Shown here: one piece after another, positions 55,601-58,001 of the stretch
How positions within the stretch are numbered: the stretch's first letter is position 1
Layout of the letters: each line of letters begins with the position of its first letter
Assembly: GCA_037976565.1 (NCBI GenBank)
Contig: CP137684.1
Coordinates: 19,530,259-19,594,258, forward strand
Length of the DNA stretch: 64,000 bases
Direction: 5' to 3'
Source of the DNA: Mesocentrotus franciscanus
Lineage: Eukaryota > Echinodermata > Echinoidea > Camarodonta > Strongylocentrotidae
Translations under genes and position numbers: made by a program
The notes under the pieces: generated by a model
What the model saw: only the letters and a program-made list of their open reading frames with translations
Databases searched by the model: none
What the model was told of the DNA's origin: nothing

Positions 55601-57981
55601 CCAAATAAAAATCTAAAAGTAAATGTAGTTGTGAGTCACGATAATGGTGGAGAAGTGAATTCAGCCAGAAGAAGAAAAAAATATGTATGATGATCATCCA
55701 AACAAATAAATGATGTCGGAAACTGTGCTCAATGAATTTGATAGCAATATACCTGAGTAGTAAAGTAAAGAATGATAATTATATGGGCTGTCTGAGAATA
55801 CAATGCACTATAGTATATCAAGGTCACTGTTTCCTTTGCAAATATATATGCATTTCATTCATGATAATACCCCAATAAACAAATTTATGTGAAAATCAGG
55901 TCAATATCAAGGTATCGACTTGAACAGATTTACGTTCTTTTAAACATTTGACATGTGATTATGTTAACCCGTTTCTTACACTAGGTCACTTAAAAAACAT
56001 GTACACTAAATCAAGCAATTGTCACTGGAATATCACCATTATAATAGCATGATTATCCCTACCTTGGAGACCATGGTTTGTAAACCTAATACTCCCGTTT
56101 TTGTTTGGTTATGAAATTACATCTTCATAAACGAAATTAACACATTCTTTAGAAGTTCTAGAATCGCATCACAGAAACACGTGAAGTATTAGTGATAGTT
56201 TTAGTCAAAATATCTGCGTGAAATTCACATGAATATTAAGAGGCTGACTTGGGATGAATCATGTTCTTCATTCACATGAAATTTATGTCGAAGAGGATAT
56301 AATATATTACTGTAACCCACTTTCAACCCAATAATTACGAAATGTTACACGATAAATGATGCAAAATCATGATGTTCTCATCCCGTTCCTGAACATCGTG
56401 TTTTGGATCCTTCATAATTACGCACAAGCGCGCCGGAAGCAGTTTGGTATTAATAGAGTGAGGGGTGCGTGAGGGTGCAAACATCCCAGAAGGAAAAACT
56501 AGTAGCAACTGGTCCAGTTGATGAACCAGTTAAATCCAACTGGTAACCTGGAAATTGAAATGGGCTAACTGATCCAGTTGACCCCAGGCCAGTTGAATTC
56601 TAGCTGGATCAGTTTTTCAACTGGTCATGCATGCACAACTGGACCGGTTATACCAGTTGGATTTCACTGGTCTTGCTGGACCAGTTGAACCATTTGGTAA
56701 AACTTTCAACCAGTTGAACCTCCAGTTGGAAAACTTCATTAGTACTTTAGGGTATAAGCATTGCACTTGTACTAATTAATTTTGTCAATGGCAACAACAA
56801 TTTAAACACTGATTCGTCTGCATTTCCAATGTAAAGGCATTGGTAAAAGTAGACTTGGATAATTTAAATATTTTCCATACACTTGTATTTTATTGAATTT
56901 ATTTTAGCTCATAGTTAATGTTTCCCTTATTCATGTTTAATTGAATGTAATTTATACGAAGTAGTGAAATGTCCTCATAATTGGCAATTTATATTTGTAG
57001 TATTTTCGTAATGAATTGCATATAACTATTAAAATCATCAGTAATTAAGAAATATGCTGTAAATTCAGATAAATTGTTAAAAAAACATAGATCTGCACGC
57101 ACCCCATATTCAATATGCAAACCAACTGGTGTCAAATGGAAATATGCCCACAGACCAGTATTTCAACTGGTGCAAATGGAAGTATGCCAACAGTCAGTCA
57201 CCAACTGGTGAAACTGGAAATATGCCAACAGTCACGGGATTATCACCAAGGAACTTAAATGGTAATTGTGAAACCATTTAAAAAAGTGTTTAAGACATTC
57301 AAGATTTACTAATTTTTCACACCTAAAAAATCACAGATTCACACCTAAGATTAATAATCAGTTCGAGTCATGAGATCATCACCATGGAACTTATGGTAAC
57401 TTTGACCACCATTAAAAGGGTGTTTTAAGACACCTAAAAATTACTAATTTTACACACCTAAAAATCACGGATGCCCAGCTTAGATTAATAATCCGTTTGA
57501 GTCACGAGATCATCACTGCGGAACTTATGGCAACTTTGACTACCATTTAAAAAGGTGTTTTAAGACACCTAAGAATTACTAATTTTTCTACCTAAATATC
57601 ACGGATTCACAGCTAAGATTAGTAATCAGTTTGAGTCACGAGATCATCACCATGGAACTTATGGTAACTTTGACCACCATTAAAAGGGTGTTTTAAGACA
57701 CCTAATAATTACTAATTTTACACACCTAAAAATCACGGATGCCCAGCTAAGATTAATCATGCAATTAAACAATAAATTGCTCTAGACCAGTCTAGAATGA
57801 CAATGTAAACTGAAAGAATAGTAGGATCTCTCACCGAACAATTTGAAAAGTAGTTCTAGTTGCTAATTGTGGTGCGGCTAGTGCAAGCTGCATGATGACA
57901 ATCTTTATACTGATTTATTTTGTGTACAGGATCAAGAAAGTTTCGAACCCCACAGCAGAGGTATGAATCCTGAAGAAGCAG
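7598..57981 (+). CDS. Split gene: 2A signal - three death folds - Roc GTPase (3' end missing)
   Basis: Proposed coding join: 7598-7689, 8980-9266, 13908-13989, 15969-16258, 32883-32964, 41568-41881, 43249-43313, 46524-46590, 47217-47472, 53820-53929, 55450-55514, 57930-57981. This gives 1762 nt (587 codons plus one base), open at the right edge. Every exon is bounded by AG and GT, and phases match at all eleven junctions (2,1,2,1,2,1,0,1,2,1,0). Order of the product: hydrophobic N-terminus with 2A motif, two related death-like folds each followed by an identical 27-residue linker, a third death-like fold, a short A/B segment, a Roc-type P-loop (GQERVGKTS), then A/B again. ROCO proteins would next have a COR domain, presumably beyond the window. 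Likely role, inferred: intracellular immune or apoptotic signalling. Alternative: two genes (2A-DD-DD and DD-Roc) that happen to be phase-compatible. Confidence 0.65.
8317..8815. mobile_element. TTAA-flanked MITE (Kolobok/piggyBac-like target)
   Basis: 499 bp bounded by TTAA on both sides (8313-8316, 8816-8819), with inverted termini AGGTAATCTGTCCC and (reverse complement of the right end) AGGTAGTGTATCCC. The duplicated intron at 14.39 kb has the same flanks around a single TTAA, so it is an exact empty site. No transposase. Related copies at 4446 and 48512. Confidence 0.85.
8980..9266 (+). CDS. Exon 2: death-fold domain DD1
   Basis: 287 nt, phase 2 in and phase 1 out, about 96 residues beginning STVSIMEFLKLAQDIPPSYY. 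The helical pattern and the stretches FLDVFMKWNALQ and LADKLREIDLGGLSDRL fit a death-superfamily domain: a conserved Trp after the fourth amphipathic helix, then L..kL..i.l..L. Very similar to exon 4 at 15969. Acceptor TTTGACAG, donor CACAG/GTAAAC. The frame runs on to a stop at about 9318, but the donor precedes it and the paralog keeps the same donor. The subfamily (Death versus DED) cannot be settled by eye. Confidence 0.7.
9426..9915 (+). mobile_element. Helentron-like family B fragment with GGTCAAAGGTCA units
   Basis: Begins with a decayed form of the CCTCCGCCCACTGAAGG head seen at 16437. It contains about three diverged units of roughly 125 bp, each with ATCTCAAGAACCA...GAGATATGA and GGTCAAAGGTCACAGAGG. 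No 3' terminus recognised; lies in the intron after DD1. Confidence 0.6.
9916..10620. other. Intron sequence, nothing recognised
   Basis: AT-rich intronic DNA of the 2A-death gene. No coding or structural repeat signal seen. Confidence 0.4.
10625..10800 (+). mobile_element. SINE with 7SL-like head and tRNA-like B box
   Basis: The head (10630-10665) reads GGCGTTGTGGCGTGCACC followed by TGTAATCC and AGCTA, close to the 5' domain of 7SL RNA and of 7SL-derived SINEs. About 50 nt later GCAGGTTCGAAACTG matches a pol III B box. A (CA)-rich tail ends the copy near 10800. I have not seen this combination elsewhere in the window. The 7SL resemblance is by eye. Confidence 0.5.
11083..11619 (-). pseudogene. 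Ty3/gypsy pol C-terminal fragment
   Basis: Minus-strand frames 11619-11401 and 11310-11083 form one broken stretch. The first contains VFRICPENGVGRERILHHN then LFLPCNFLP, the usual end of gypsy integrase polyproteins (vyxvxPExGxgRxRvLHRNLLLPCdfLP). An acidic, Pro/Asn-rich tail follows in the second. At least one frame change lies between them. No upstream integrase core, RT or LTRs recognised nearby, so this is an isolated fragment in the intron. Confidence 0.75.
12525..13513. mobile_element. ~1-kb TIR element with repeated palindromic subtermini
   Basis: Termini GGGGGGTGATTCACTAAC and GTTAGTGAATCACCCCCC are perfect inverted repeats. Subterminal DNA repeats CCTAAGAGCAAT and TGGGATNGATTT motifs in both orientations (12556-12605, 13380-13495). 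The duplicate intron near 32.31 kb lacks it. The target duplication is unclear (CCT/TGG at the edges). No transposase frame; superfamily unassigned. Confidence 0.75.
13908..13989 (+). CDS. Exon 3: linker 1 between death folds
   Basis: 82 nt, phase 1 in and 2 out. Encodes DSIPFTMTKRLKTEETTEP then AMDDTPSA, a charged, probably disordered linker with a small basic patch (KRLK). Acceptor TTCTCCTCAG, donor GCAAG/GTACAG. Exon 5 at 32883 is identical over all 82 nt, so the DD+linker pair was duplicated as a unit. Confidence 0.7.
14448..15856. mobile_element. 1.4-kb non-autonomous hAT-like element
   Basis: Termini CAGGGAGTTGAGACAC and (reverse complement of the right end) CAGGGAGGTGAGACAT are imperfect inverted repeats. 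CTTGAGC is duplicated at both edges (14441-14447, 15857-15863). The paralogous intron near 8.87 kb reads GCTCGAGCACAT without interruption. CAGGG ends suggest hAT, though the visible duplication is 7 rather than 8 bp. No transposase frame. Confidence 0.75.
15969..16258 (+). CDS. Exon 4: death-fold domain DD2
   Basis: 290 nt, phase 2 in and 1 out. Starts STVSKMEFVKLAQDIPPSYY and keeps FMDVFMKWNAVQ and GLGGLSDRLLNE, so it is a duplicate of DD1. Differences cluster in the middle (about residues 24-45), where DD1 has GISLGTPYAQLQAILNQN and DD2 has GTYLGFNYNEKMLILVKN. One codon longer than DD1. Acceptor TTTCACAG; donor CACAG/GTAAAC is identical to DD1. The clustered changes could mark a diversifying surface, but codon-level rates were not computed. 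Confidence 0.7.
16437..16760 (+). mobile_element. Helentron-like family B, 5' end and two units
   Basis: Head TATGCCTCCGCCCACTGAAGG then TGTCCGTACATCCGTCCG, followed by units with ATCTCAAGAACCACTTGAGA and TTCAAAGGTCACAGAGG. Truncated after about two units. Confidence 0.6.
16761..18240. other. Intron sequence, no gene
   Basis: Low-complexity AT-rich intron of the gene between DD2 and linker 2. Short frames with alternating purine/pyrimidine (CGCGCAC) tracts near 17700-17850 are not convincing coding sequence. Confidence 0.4.
18248..19190 (+). mobile_element. Helentron-like family A, copy 1
   Basis: The 5' end is a hairpin (TATCCCCTCGCCG with CGGAGGGGATA around ACAAAGT). The interior holds about five units of roughly 140 bp containing GATCGATAACTTTAGTAATG, TTGACGGATTTTAAT and GTAGGTCAAAGGTCATAGC. 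Near the 3' end CTGCGAGGGGAT inverts the 5' start, and a short 3' hairpin precedes the terminus CTTTTCTAG. Copies at 33088 and 49316 share both ends. Terminal hairpins, asymmetric terminal inverted repeats and internal minisatellites fit Helentron-associated non-autonomous elements. No Rep/helicase present. Confidence 0.75.
19191..20530. other. Intron sequence, extreme A/T tracts
   Basis: Contains long A- and T-rich runs (19500-20100) and an inverted GATGCAGGATA motif near 19900 and 20235. Frames here are low-complexity and not credible genes. Confidence 0.4.
20540..20760 (+). pseudogene. Fragment of a retroelement RT C-terminus
   Basis: Around 20557-20620 one frame reads RRRGRPKMLWKDMVKTKERV then stop, matching the R-x-R-G-R-P-x-x-x-W-x-D-x-V tail common to LINE reverse-transcriptase ORFs. 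A short frame NKALNDEEECAEQEEMERM and an AATGATAATAATGAAAT tail follow. Only the extreme C-terminus survives. Confidence 0.5.
20880..21790 (+). mobile_element. Helentron-like family B tandem units (interior)
   Basis: Five or six diverged units of about 125-140 bp with ATCTCAAGAACCACTAGAG, TCAAACTTGGTGATA and GGTCAAAGGTCA variants. Neither terminus is recognisable. A tRNA-derived SINE (21093-21260) interrupts one unit. Confidence 0.55.
21093..21260 (+). mobile_element. tRNA-derived SINE
   Basis: GAGCGATAGCTCAGTTGGTT (D-arm/A box) and GAGGTTCGAAACC (B box) lie about 35-40 nt apart, as in a tRNA gene. A non-tRNA body follows (CACCAGGTCCCTCGGAGAGG) and ends in a CACCACCAC-like tail. It interrupts a Helentron-like minisatellite unit. 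Confidence 0.65.
22062..22288 (+). pseudogene. Degenerate THAP-type zinc finger
   Basis: ATG at 22062 starts MVRYCESAVCVGRTI (a C-x4-C pair) and FRYIPG, then a stop. After a +1 shift the sequence reads W-L-K-F-P, later SxLCSRYF with one stop before LCSRYF. Spacing and order (C-x4-C, Trp, F-P, then S-x-x-C-S-x-H/Y-F) match THAP domains, which in many animals come from P-element-like transposases. His of the final C-x2-H is Tyr here. Two frame lesions make it a relic. Confidence 0.5.
22561..23045 (-). repeat. Partial 3' LTR of BEL/Pao element
   Basis: 485 bp nearly identical to 24576-25058; the differences I noticed were one substitution (ACAGATACGG/ACAGGTACGG) and one 2-nt indel. The match begins at TGGATCACTGAAG on both sides. 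Relative to the right-hand LTR it lacks the outer, promoter-containing part, and it abuts the gag-protease frame directly, so one deletion joined mid-protease to mid-LTR. Confidence 0.85.
23046..24527 (-). CDS. BEL/Pao retrotransposon Gag-protease, truncated
   Basis: 493 residues from ATG at 24527. Residues about 1-95 are a charged coiled coil; about 135-290 match the DUF1759-like Gag domain of Pao elements (RPTLPKFSGDIREYHAFKAD, then a segment with ALIERKM). Then come cysteine knuckles (C-W-M-C...H-W...C and C-F-S-C), and near residue 455 a retropepsin active site L-L-D-S-G-S-Q-I-S-L. The frame ends about 40 residues later at the junction with the partial LTR. The rest of protease, RT, RNase H and integrase are gone. 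The long intact frame and similar LTRs imply a young insertion that cannot move on its own. Confidence 0.9.
   Translation of the reverse strand: MTEKEKSLKLKRRGAKAKFTRFGNALEFLVQESRPSDEIIKAEKDYEQAYKDLQVKHEALSEIIEDDAVFDEEKKYIDECQKIFLGLQIRVKDHVEKTAATSHGQPQGKSDAKSPSPVDTDSNQVQGPVMRTESSCFKMERPTLPKFSGDIREYHAFKADFQHVVHRQYGGRDALMILRSCLIGKPLQNIRGLGQDYEAAWRQLDLHYGDPRMVADVVVNDISKMKPLKPGEDEKFCSFVNLIRRSFNSLNEIGRANDMDNNHMLALIERKMCVDDRRMWFRSQEGGTLPTMESLLQWMEVELKARLRSSAPIRDDARTSGAVNQISTSPTKTDYRCWMCKSNDGHWTDQCKKFVSKSQEERVQLVKDNYACFSCLKKASQEHRMSTCRRKRRCTETVDGNQCKSYHHPLLHFQCTRSNYDVTFVSGEESMLPILISEAIGQDNVRKRCNLLLDSGSQISLVKKSFADDLQLRGKKTSISITKLGGAAEELET
24576..25211 (-). repeat. 5' LTR of BEL/Pao element
   Basis: On the minus strand it would start TGTTAGCCATTTAG (ending at 25211) and finish TTCAGTGATCCA (24576), giving TG...CA ends. 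A TATA box (CTCTATAAATAGAG, minus) lies near 25100-25114 and an AATAAA (minus) near 24660. The inner 483 bp repeat at 22561-23045. The outer end is inferred because the other LTR lacks it. I did not find a clear target duplication or primer-binding site. Confidence 0.7.
25212..26510. other. Intron sequence, no gene
   Basis: Mixed-composition DNA with CG-rich patches at 25440-25540 and 26130-26290. Short frames at 26102-26419 lack recognisable domains. Confidence 0.35.
26520..27020. repeat. Two-unit tandem duplication
   Basis: CACTTTTGCTGGAATCGTTG through CTCAAATNTGTGTGTAATGC occurs twice (about 26520-26727 and 26727-27020). Both share TCCCGTTTGATCGGGC, ATGTATGGGGTGCA and GATTCCAGCACTAGTTCTG. 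The second unit has about 90 extra bp. No function assigned. Confidence 0.7.
27681..28484 (+). mobile_element. Helentron-like family C, copy 1
   Basis: Starts TATCCCCCCGGCAGTATGCC (a hairpin). Contains about four units of roughly 155 bp with TTGGTGATGCTGCC, TATAGGGTCAAAGGTCATAT and GATTTCTTTCAAATTTTG. Near the end CTGCCGGGGGATA inverts the start and a hairpin (GCATTGCGCTGCAATG) precedes the terminus. The longer copy at 39834-40958 has the same ends. No ORF. Confidence 0.75.
28861..29020 (+). mobile_element. LINE 3' end (UTR only)
   Basis: Outer stem GGCCTT (28886-28891) with AAGGTC (28916-28921), one G-U pair. Inner hairpin AAGC TGT GCTT at 28900-28910. AT-rich UTR, ending near GACAAATAAACTACTTGAAC. 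Same nested structure as the fragments at 1, 6080 and 45847. Confidence 0.6.
29800..30434 (-). pseudogene. LINE RT C-terminal fragment with 3' tail
   Basis: The minus frame from 30434 contains FYITRYPVNSPLFVPQALTE then YRKRSFAHYGPLLFNKLPLS, the usual LINE ORF2 C-terminal motif (R-x-x-S-F-x-x-x-G-x-x-x-W/F-N-x-L-P). Downstream on the minus strand a UTR reaches a small hairpin (GGCTTTCTTGAAAGAAATC) and an (AAAT)n tail near 29805-29822. This 3' hairpin differs from that of the other LINEs here, so it is a second lineage. Confidence 0.7.
30435..31720. other. Intron sequence, no gene
   Basis: AT-rich. One inverted repeat (AAGCCTTTGTCAA near 31380 and TTGACAAAGGCTT near 31420) could form a hairpin. 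No other feature seen. Confidence 0.4.
32497..32647 (+). mobile_element. SINE 3' fragment, insertion defined by empty site
   Basis: The paralog at 13.68 kb reads CACCATATACATTTTTC; here ATATA is repeated on both sides of a 150-bp insert that ends GCGCCATATAAAAGCGGAGT then (TTA)n. Its 3' body resembles the tRNA-derived SINE at 59569 (GCGCTATAC...ATTATTATT). 5'-truncated. Confidence 0.65.
32883..32964 (+). CDS. Exon 5: linker 2 between death folds
   Basis: 82 nt identical to exon 3 (13908-13989) including splice sites, phase 1 to 2. Perfect identity against diverged introns suggests constraint or gene conversion. It joins DD2 to DD3 in frame. Confidence 0.7.
33088..33869 (+). mobile_element. 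Helentron-like family A, copy 2, with exact empty site
   Basis: Same 5' hairpin and CTTTTCTAG end as copy 1, with about four minisatellite units. The duplicated locus at 14.12 kb is uninterrupted (GGTTATTATTCTTTTAAATG); here the flanks are GGTTAT and TATTCTTAAAAATG. Insertion between two T residues without target duplication is one reading; a TTAT duplication is the other. A 3' hairpin ACGC TTT GCGT (33847-33857) lies 8 nt before CTAG. Confidence 0.8.
33906..35340. other. Intron sequence, no gene
   Basis: Short frames on the minus strand (33898-34919) are low-complexity and lack domains. Ends at a (CATT)n microsatellite (35308-35327) adjoining the minus-strand LINE. Confidence 0.4.
35368..37011 (-). 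pseudogene. LINE ORF2 relic: endonuclease and partial RT
   Basis: Reading leftwards: 37011-36766 starts MHSNVRSLNIDKLHSCLLN and includes ITETWIKENE and DRSGGGVGIFINE, the apurinic-endonuclease-like domain of CR1/L2/jockey LINEs. 36740-36525 carries GIVYRQPG and YIMGDFNIN. 36132-35929 is the pre-RT linker. 35865-35368 has SPGYDDID, VLPILKKGDKPLCTNYRPVS, an RT fingers segment. The RT palm with its catalytic aspartates is absent. Several frameshifts. Lies in an intron on the opposite strand to the host gene. Confidence 0.85.
37780..39294 (-). pseudogene. LINE ORF1 relic split by an insertion
   Basis: 39294-39103 encodes a coiled coil (MTEKLESTMMDLQNVSDSHI) leading into ELDQSSRRYCVRYFGVKEK. The frame resumes at 38171 with NENTDDIVMSVAKKMNVDLY and IDRSHRVGG, typical of L1-type ORF1 RNA-binding proteins. 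A later frameshift leads to NFNLLHEAK-like sequence and a frame ending at 37780. Removing the 931-bp insert (38172-39102) and one 8-bp duplication restores the frame across the gap exactly. Same strand and order as the ORF2 relic at 35368-37011, so one element. Confidence 0.75.
38172..39102. mobile_element. 931-bp insertion of unknown type in LINE ORF1
   Basis: Flanked by the exact 8-bp duplication CTTCTCTT (38164-38171, 39103-39110). No clear terminal inverted repeats (ends CTTTAAAGTGCGGG and TTAATGAAC). A + strand frame of 83 residues (38840-39091) is cysteine-rich, and an AATAAA lies at about 39075, near the right end. An 8-bp duplication suggests hAT or a similar transposase, but TIRs are missing; a retroposed transcript is the alternative. 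Confidence 0.6.
39834..40958 (+). mobile_element. Helentron-like family C, copy 2
   Basis: 5' TATCCCCTGGCAGCATGCC hairpin, then about six units of roughly 155 bp with GGTGATGCTGCC and AGGGTCAAAGGTCATAT. CTGCCGGGGGATA inverts the start, followed by GCATTGCACGGCAAT and the end ATTTCTAG followed by TT. The terminal TTTCTAG is shared with family A. Confidence 0.75.
40960..41560. other. Intron upstream of DD3, nothing recognised
   Basis: AT-rich intron ending in the acceptor at 41567. No other feature seen. Confidence 0.4.
41568..41881 (+). CDS. Exon 6: third death-fold domain DD3
   Basis: 314 nt, phase 2 in and 1 out, about 105 residues. The stretch DDGDLRRLGLELGVRTHDID then LALEKN, MLLNWADTV and LIQTLRAALKRARLLEVEE matches the Death-domain pattern (W/L-r-x-L-G-x-x-L-G-l...I, W in helix 5, L-x-x-A-L). 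It is clearly diverged from DD1/DD2, so an older domain. Acceptor ATATTCTAG, donor CAGAG/GTAATG. Phase fits both exon A and the Roc exon. Confidence 0.8.
41882..42860. other. Intron between DD3 and exon A, no gene
   Basis: AT-rich intron; frames lack domains. A Roc-exon remnant follows near 42880-43010. Confidence 0.45.
42880..43010 (+). pseudogene. Remnant of a deleted Roc exon (17 nt) with its 5' intron
   Basis: 42895-42984 matches 47126-47216, the intron just before the Roc exon, including the acceptor ATTAAAG. The first 17 nt of that exon follow (42985-43001, ATGATACTGATAATAAC). Sequence then jumps to CATAAATTTTGAAGAAAATT, which matches 55215 onward, the intron upstream of exon A'. A deletion thus removed the remaining Roc exon and the second Roc exon from this copy. 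Confidence 0.8.
43249..43313 (+). CDS. Exon 7: exon A (first copy)
   Basis: 65 nt, phase 1 in and 0 out, encoding (G/E)DEYNKACVDEIAKRLTVTLPQ. Acceptor TTTCACAG, donor CACAG/GTAATT. The second copy at 55450 encodes DEYKKALADEIAKMLTMTPSQ. In the second copy it directly follows the Roc exons, suggesting it belongs to the C-terminal part of the Roc fold (D-x-I-A-x-x-L is typical there). Confidence 0.7.
43436..46003 (+). mobile_element. 5'-truncated CR1/L2-like LINE
   Basis: The paralogous intron after exon A' (about 55635-55665) runs uninterrupted where this 2.57-kb element sits, giving an empty site. It starts within the endonuclease-RT linker, covers the RT, and ends with a 3' UTR hairpin (GGGGC 45847-45851 with GCCCC 45884-45888; inner AAGAT 45862-45866 with ATCTT 45871-45875) and a (TTGAA)n tail. 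Confidence 0.85.
43791..44801 (+). pseudogene. LINE reverse transcriptase, inactivated
   Basis: 336-residue frame with RT blocks SAGFDDINMHLIKK, VYKKGDRHLFSNYRPITLLP, INAQYGFRSNHSCEHALIEL, IFLHLSKAFDLIDHNILL and CGTPQGSILGPLLFLLCIND. In block A the usual first catalytic Asp (F-L-D-L-S-K-A-F-D) is His. Just before the A-D-D-T box a 2-nt insertion shifts the frame (ADDTN is readable in the next frame at about 44800). The frame resumes at 44932-45321 with VKFLGVLLDNQLTFQDH, the thumb region. Two independent lesions: dead. Confidence 0.9.
46524..46590 (+). CDS. Exon 8: exon B (first copy)
   Basis: 67 nt, phase 0 in and 1 out, encoding DQENLEPHSDATLSRGLNPV then EAG. Acceptor TGTGTACAG, donor AGCAG/GTTTGT. 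The second copy (57930) lacks five codons (DATLS) but is otherwise close, with identical splice sites. Confidence 0.65.
46668..47119 (+). mobile_element. Helentron-like family B', complete
   Basis: 5' hairpin TATGCCTCCGC / GCCGGAGGCATTATG. Interior with GAGGTCAAAGGTCACAGGG and repeated TGATGGATTACNNTCAAAC. GCGGAGGCAT inverts the start, 3' hairpin TTCGACTGC/GCAGTCGAA, end CATCAAG. The duplicate intron at 42.88 kb reads CTCATGTTTTTTAAATAATTT with no insert, so insertion was between T residues with little or no target duplication. Confidence 0.75.
47217..47472 (+). CDS. Exon 9: Roc/Ras-like GTPase domain, P-loop exon
   Basis: 256 nt, phase 1 in and 2 out. After an acidic stretch (DDTDNNEGNDNQLMSLEHD) comes LLAPPEILARGLRARQAYAE, a family-typical helix, then FRTRLMLVGQERVGKTSLKN. 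The Walker A motif is G-Q-E-R-V-G-K-T-S. This layout is characteristic of metazoan ROCO/STAND GTPases. Acceptor ATTATTAAAG is weak but is the one whose phase fits; the upstream GGCAG would run into a stop. Joins to 53820 within LTGQR/F. Confidence 0.85.
47473..48500. other. Intron sequence, no gene
   Basis: Pyrimidine-rich start, then AT-rich DNA. A short direct repeat of GGACTGNTGGTAATCTTTCTTG (about 48170 and 48220) is the only structure seen. Confidence 0.4.
48512..49040. mobile_element. TTAA-flanked MITE, complete copy
   Basis: TTAA at both edges (48508-48511, 49041-49044). Termini AAGGTATTATATCCC and (reverse complement of right) AAGATACTATGTCCC. 529 bp, no ORF of note. Related to 8317-8815 and 4446-4900. 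Confidence 0.8.
49975..50028 (-). ncRNA. Candidate hammerhead ribozyme (Penelope, left arm)
   Basis: On the minus strand: CACCTGACGAAGTG, a loop, GCACGAAACGTC, GAGATC. This gives the CUGANGA box, a short stem II (GUGU with GCAC), the GAAA box and a GUC cleavage triplet with a minimal stem III. Stem I is partial (C-G, then one mismatch, then three pairs). Penelope elements are known to carry small hammerheads in their terminal repeats. Activity not shown. Confidence 0.5.
50329..51219 (-). pseudogene. Penelope RT C-terminus plus GIY-YIG endonuclease
   Basis: The minus frame 51060-50329 (243 residues) holds at about residues 110-180 GIVYNIPCKGCDRSYIGETA then RPIKERITEHKRD and an RHWYTRRVKEAINI stretch: the GIY-YIG nuclease with its Cys-rich insert, unique to canonical Penelope elements. 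Just upstream (51219-51061), IAFLDTLVHR and SVYRKPTHTDQY match the end of Penelope RT, but a stop after DQYI breaks it. The upstream RT core is absent. The partial + strand copy (51225-51480) repeats the nuclease end with a stop inside DWDGV*CLSQE. Confidence 0.85.
52064..52362. mobile_element. 299-bp internally deleted Penelope derivative
   Basis: Same termini as the 2-kb copy, flanked by AACTTTAGTAAT (52052-52063, 52363-52374). Keeps the terminal inverted segment, the hammerhead-like motif (minus, about 52163-52215), one TATAAAACACC box and the opposite end; all coding and promoter repeats are gone. It sits at the same position of the host minisatellite unit as the large copy. Confidence 0.75.
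52160..52222 (-). ncRNA. Candidate hammerhead ribozyme (mini-Penelope)
   Basis: Minus strand repeats CACCTGACGAAGTG and GCACGAAACGTCGAG, with an 8-nt longer stem-II loop (extra TGCAACAC). Core boxes are intact. Confidence 0.45.
52790..53075. repeat. Tandem repeat, ~75-bp units
   Basis: About four units built on GCTCCCGCAAATTTGAAAAT, CGCGCCGGCCGAAAATTCGC, TCAGTGGGGGG and GTAGTGAGCACTAA. The poly-G tracts vary. Begins immediately after the Helentron-like element. Confidence 0.75.
53090..53810. other. Intron before second Roc exon, no gene
   Basis: AT-rich; (ATT)n microsatellite at 53725-53790 just before the acceptor. Confidence 0.4.
53820..53929 (+). CDS. Exon 10: Roc domain, switch region
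   Basis: 110 nt, phase 2 in and 1 out. Continues LTGQR with FDPKEGITRGIEIINKYDIC then IEIARAGEKMWSIHKNG. T-R-G-I supplies the Switch I threonine (T-x-G-I in ROCO proteins). Acceptor TTTGCTTCAG, donor AACG/GTAAGT. The 6.3-kb intron before it holds the TTAA MITE, Helentron-like and Penelope elements. Confidence 0.75.
54016..54243. mobile_element. MITE with ~75-bp inverted termini
   Basis: GGCCCGAATTCACAAAGGAG ... and its inverted partner CTCCTTTGTGAATTCGGGCC, continuing through TTTAAACCCTCATTTACATAA. 228 bp, no ORF. Target duplication unclear. Confidence 0.8.
54650..55158 (+). mobile_element. Helentron-like family B, 3' portion
   Basis: Three units with CTAGGTCAAAGGTCACAG and TTCCAGGTATTGGCCT, then GGGTGGAGGCAT (inverse of the family head) and the end TTTGTCTTG followed by TT. 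5' end missing. Confidence 0.65.
55450..55514 (+). CDS. Exon 11: exon A' (second copy)
   Basis: 65 nt, phase 1 in and 0 out: (G/E)DEYKKALADEIAKMLTMTPSQ. Follows the Roc exons in frame (NG/EDEYKK). Flanking introns align with those of exon A for at least 150 bp on each side. Confidence 0.7.
55870..56485. other. Intron sequence, no gene
   Basis: No counterpart in the paralogous A-B intron (46.2 kb), so the 55870-57755 stretch is inserted or expanded sequence. No ORF. Confidence 0.45.
56490..57240. repeat. Cluster of CAACTGG/CCAGTTG motifs
   Basis: About 20 copies of CCAGTTG or its complement CAACTGG, some as CCAACTGG or GGACCAGTT, concentrated at 56510-56730 and again at 57120-57220 (the latter with GGAAATATGCCAACAG units). 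The AT-rich middle lacks them. Could be a decayed TIR/foldback element. Confidence 0.6.
57240..57755. repeat. Tandem repeat, four ~135-bp units
   Basis: Units contain GAGATCATCACCATGGAACT, TATGGTAACTTTGACCACCA, GTGTTTTAAGACACCTAA and CACCTAAAAATCACGGAT. Begin near 57240, 57372, 57508 and 57642. Confidence 0.8.
57930..57981 (+). CDS. Exon 12: exon B' (second copy), last exon in the window
   Basis: 52 nt, phase 0 in and 1 out: DQESFEPHSRGMNPEEAG. Acceptor TGTGTACAG, donor AGCAG/GTTTGT identical to exon B. No later exon of the gene was recognised before 64000; the next would enter at phase 1. Confidence 0.65.
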
Positions 57982-58001
57982 GTTTGTGTTTATGGGTTTT
58001 T

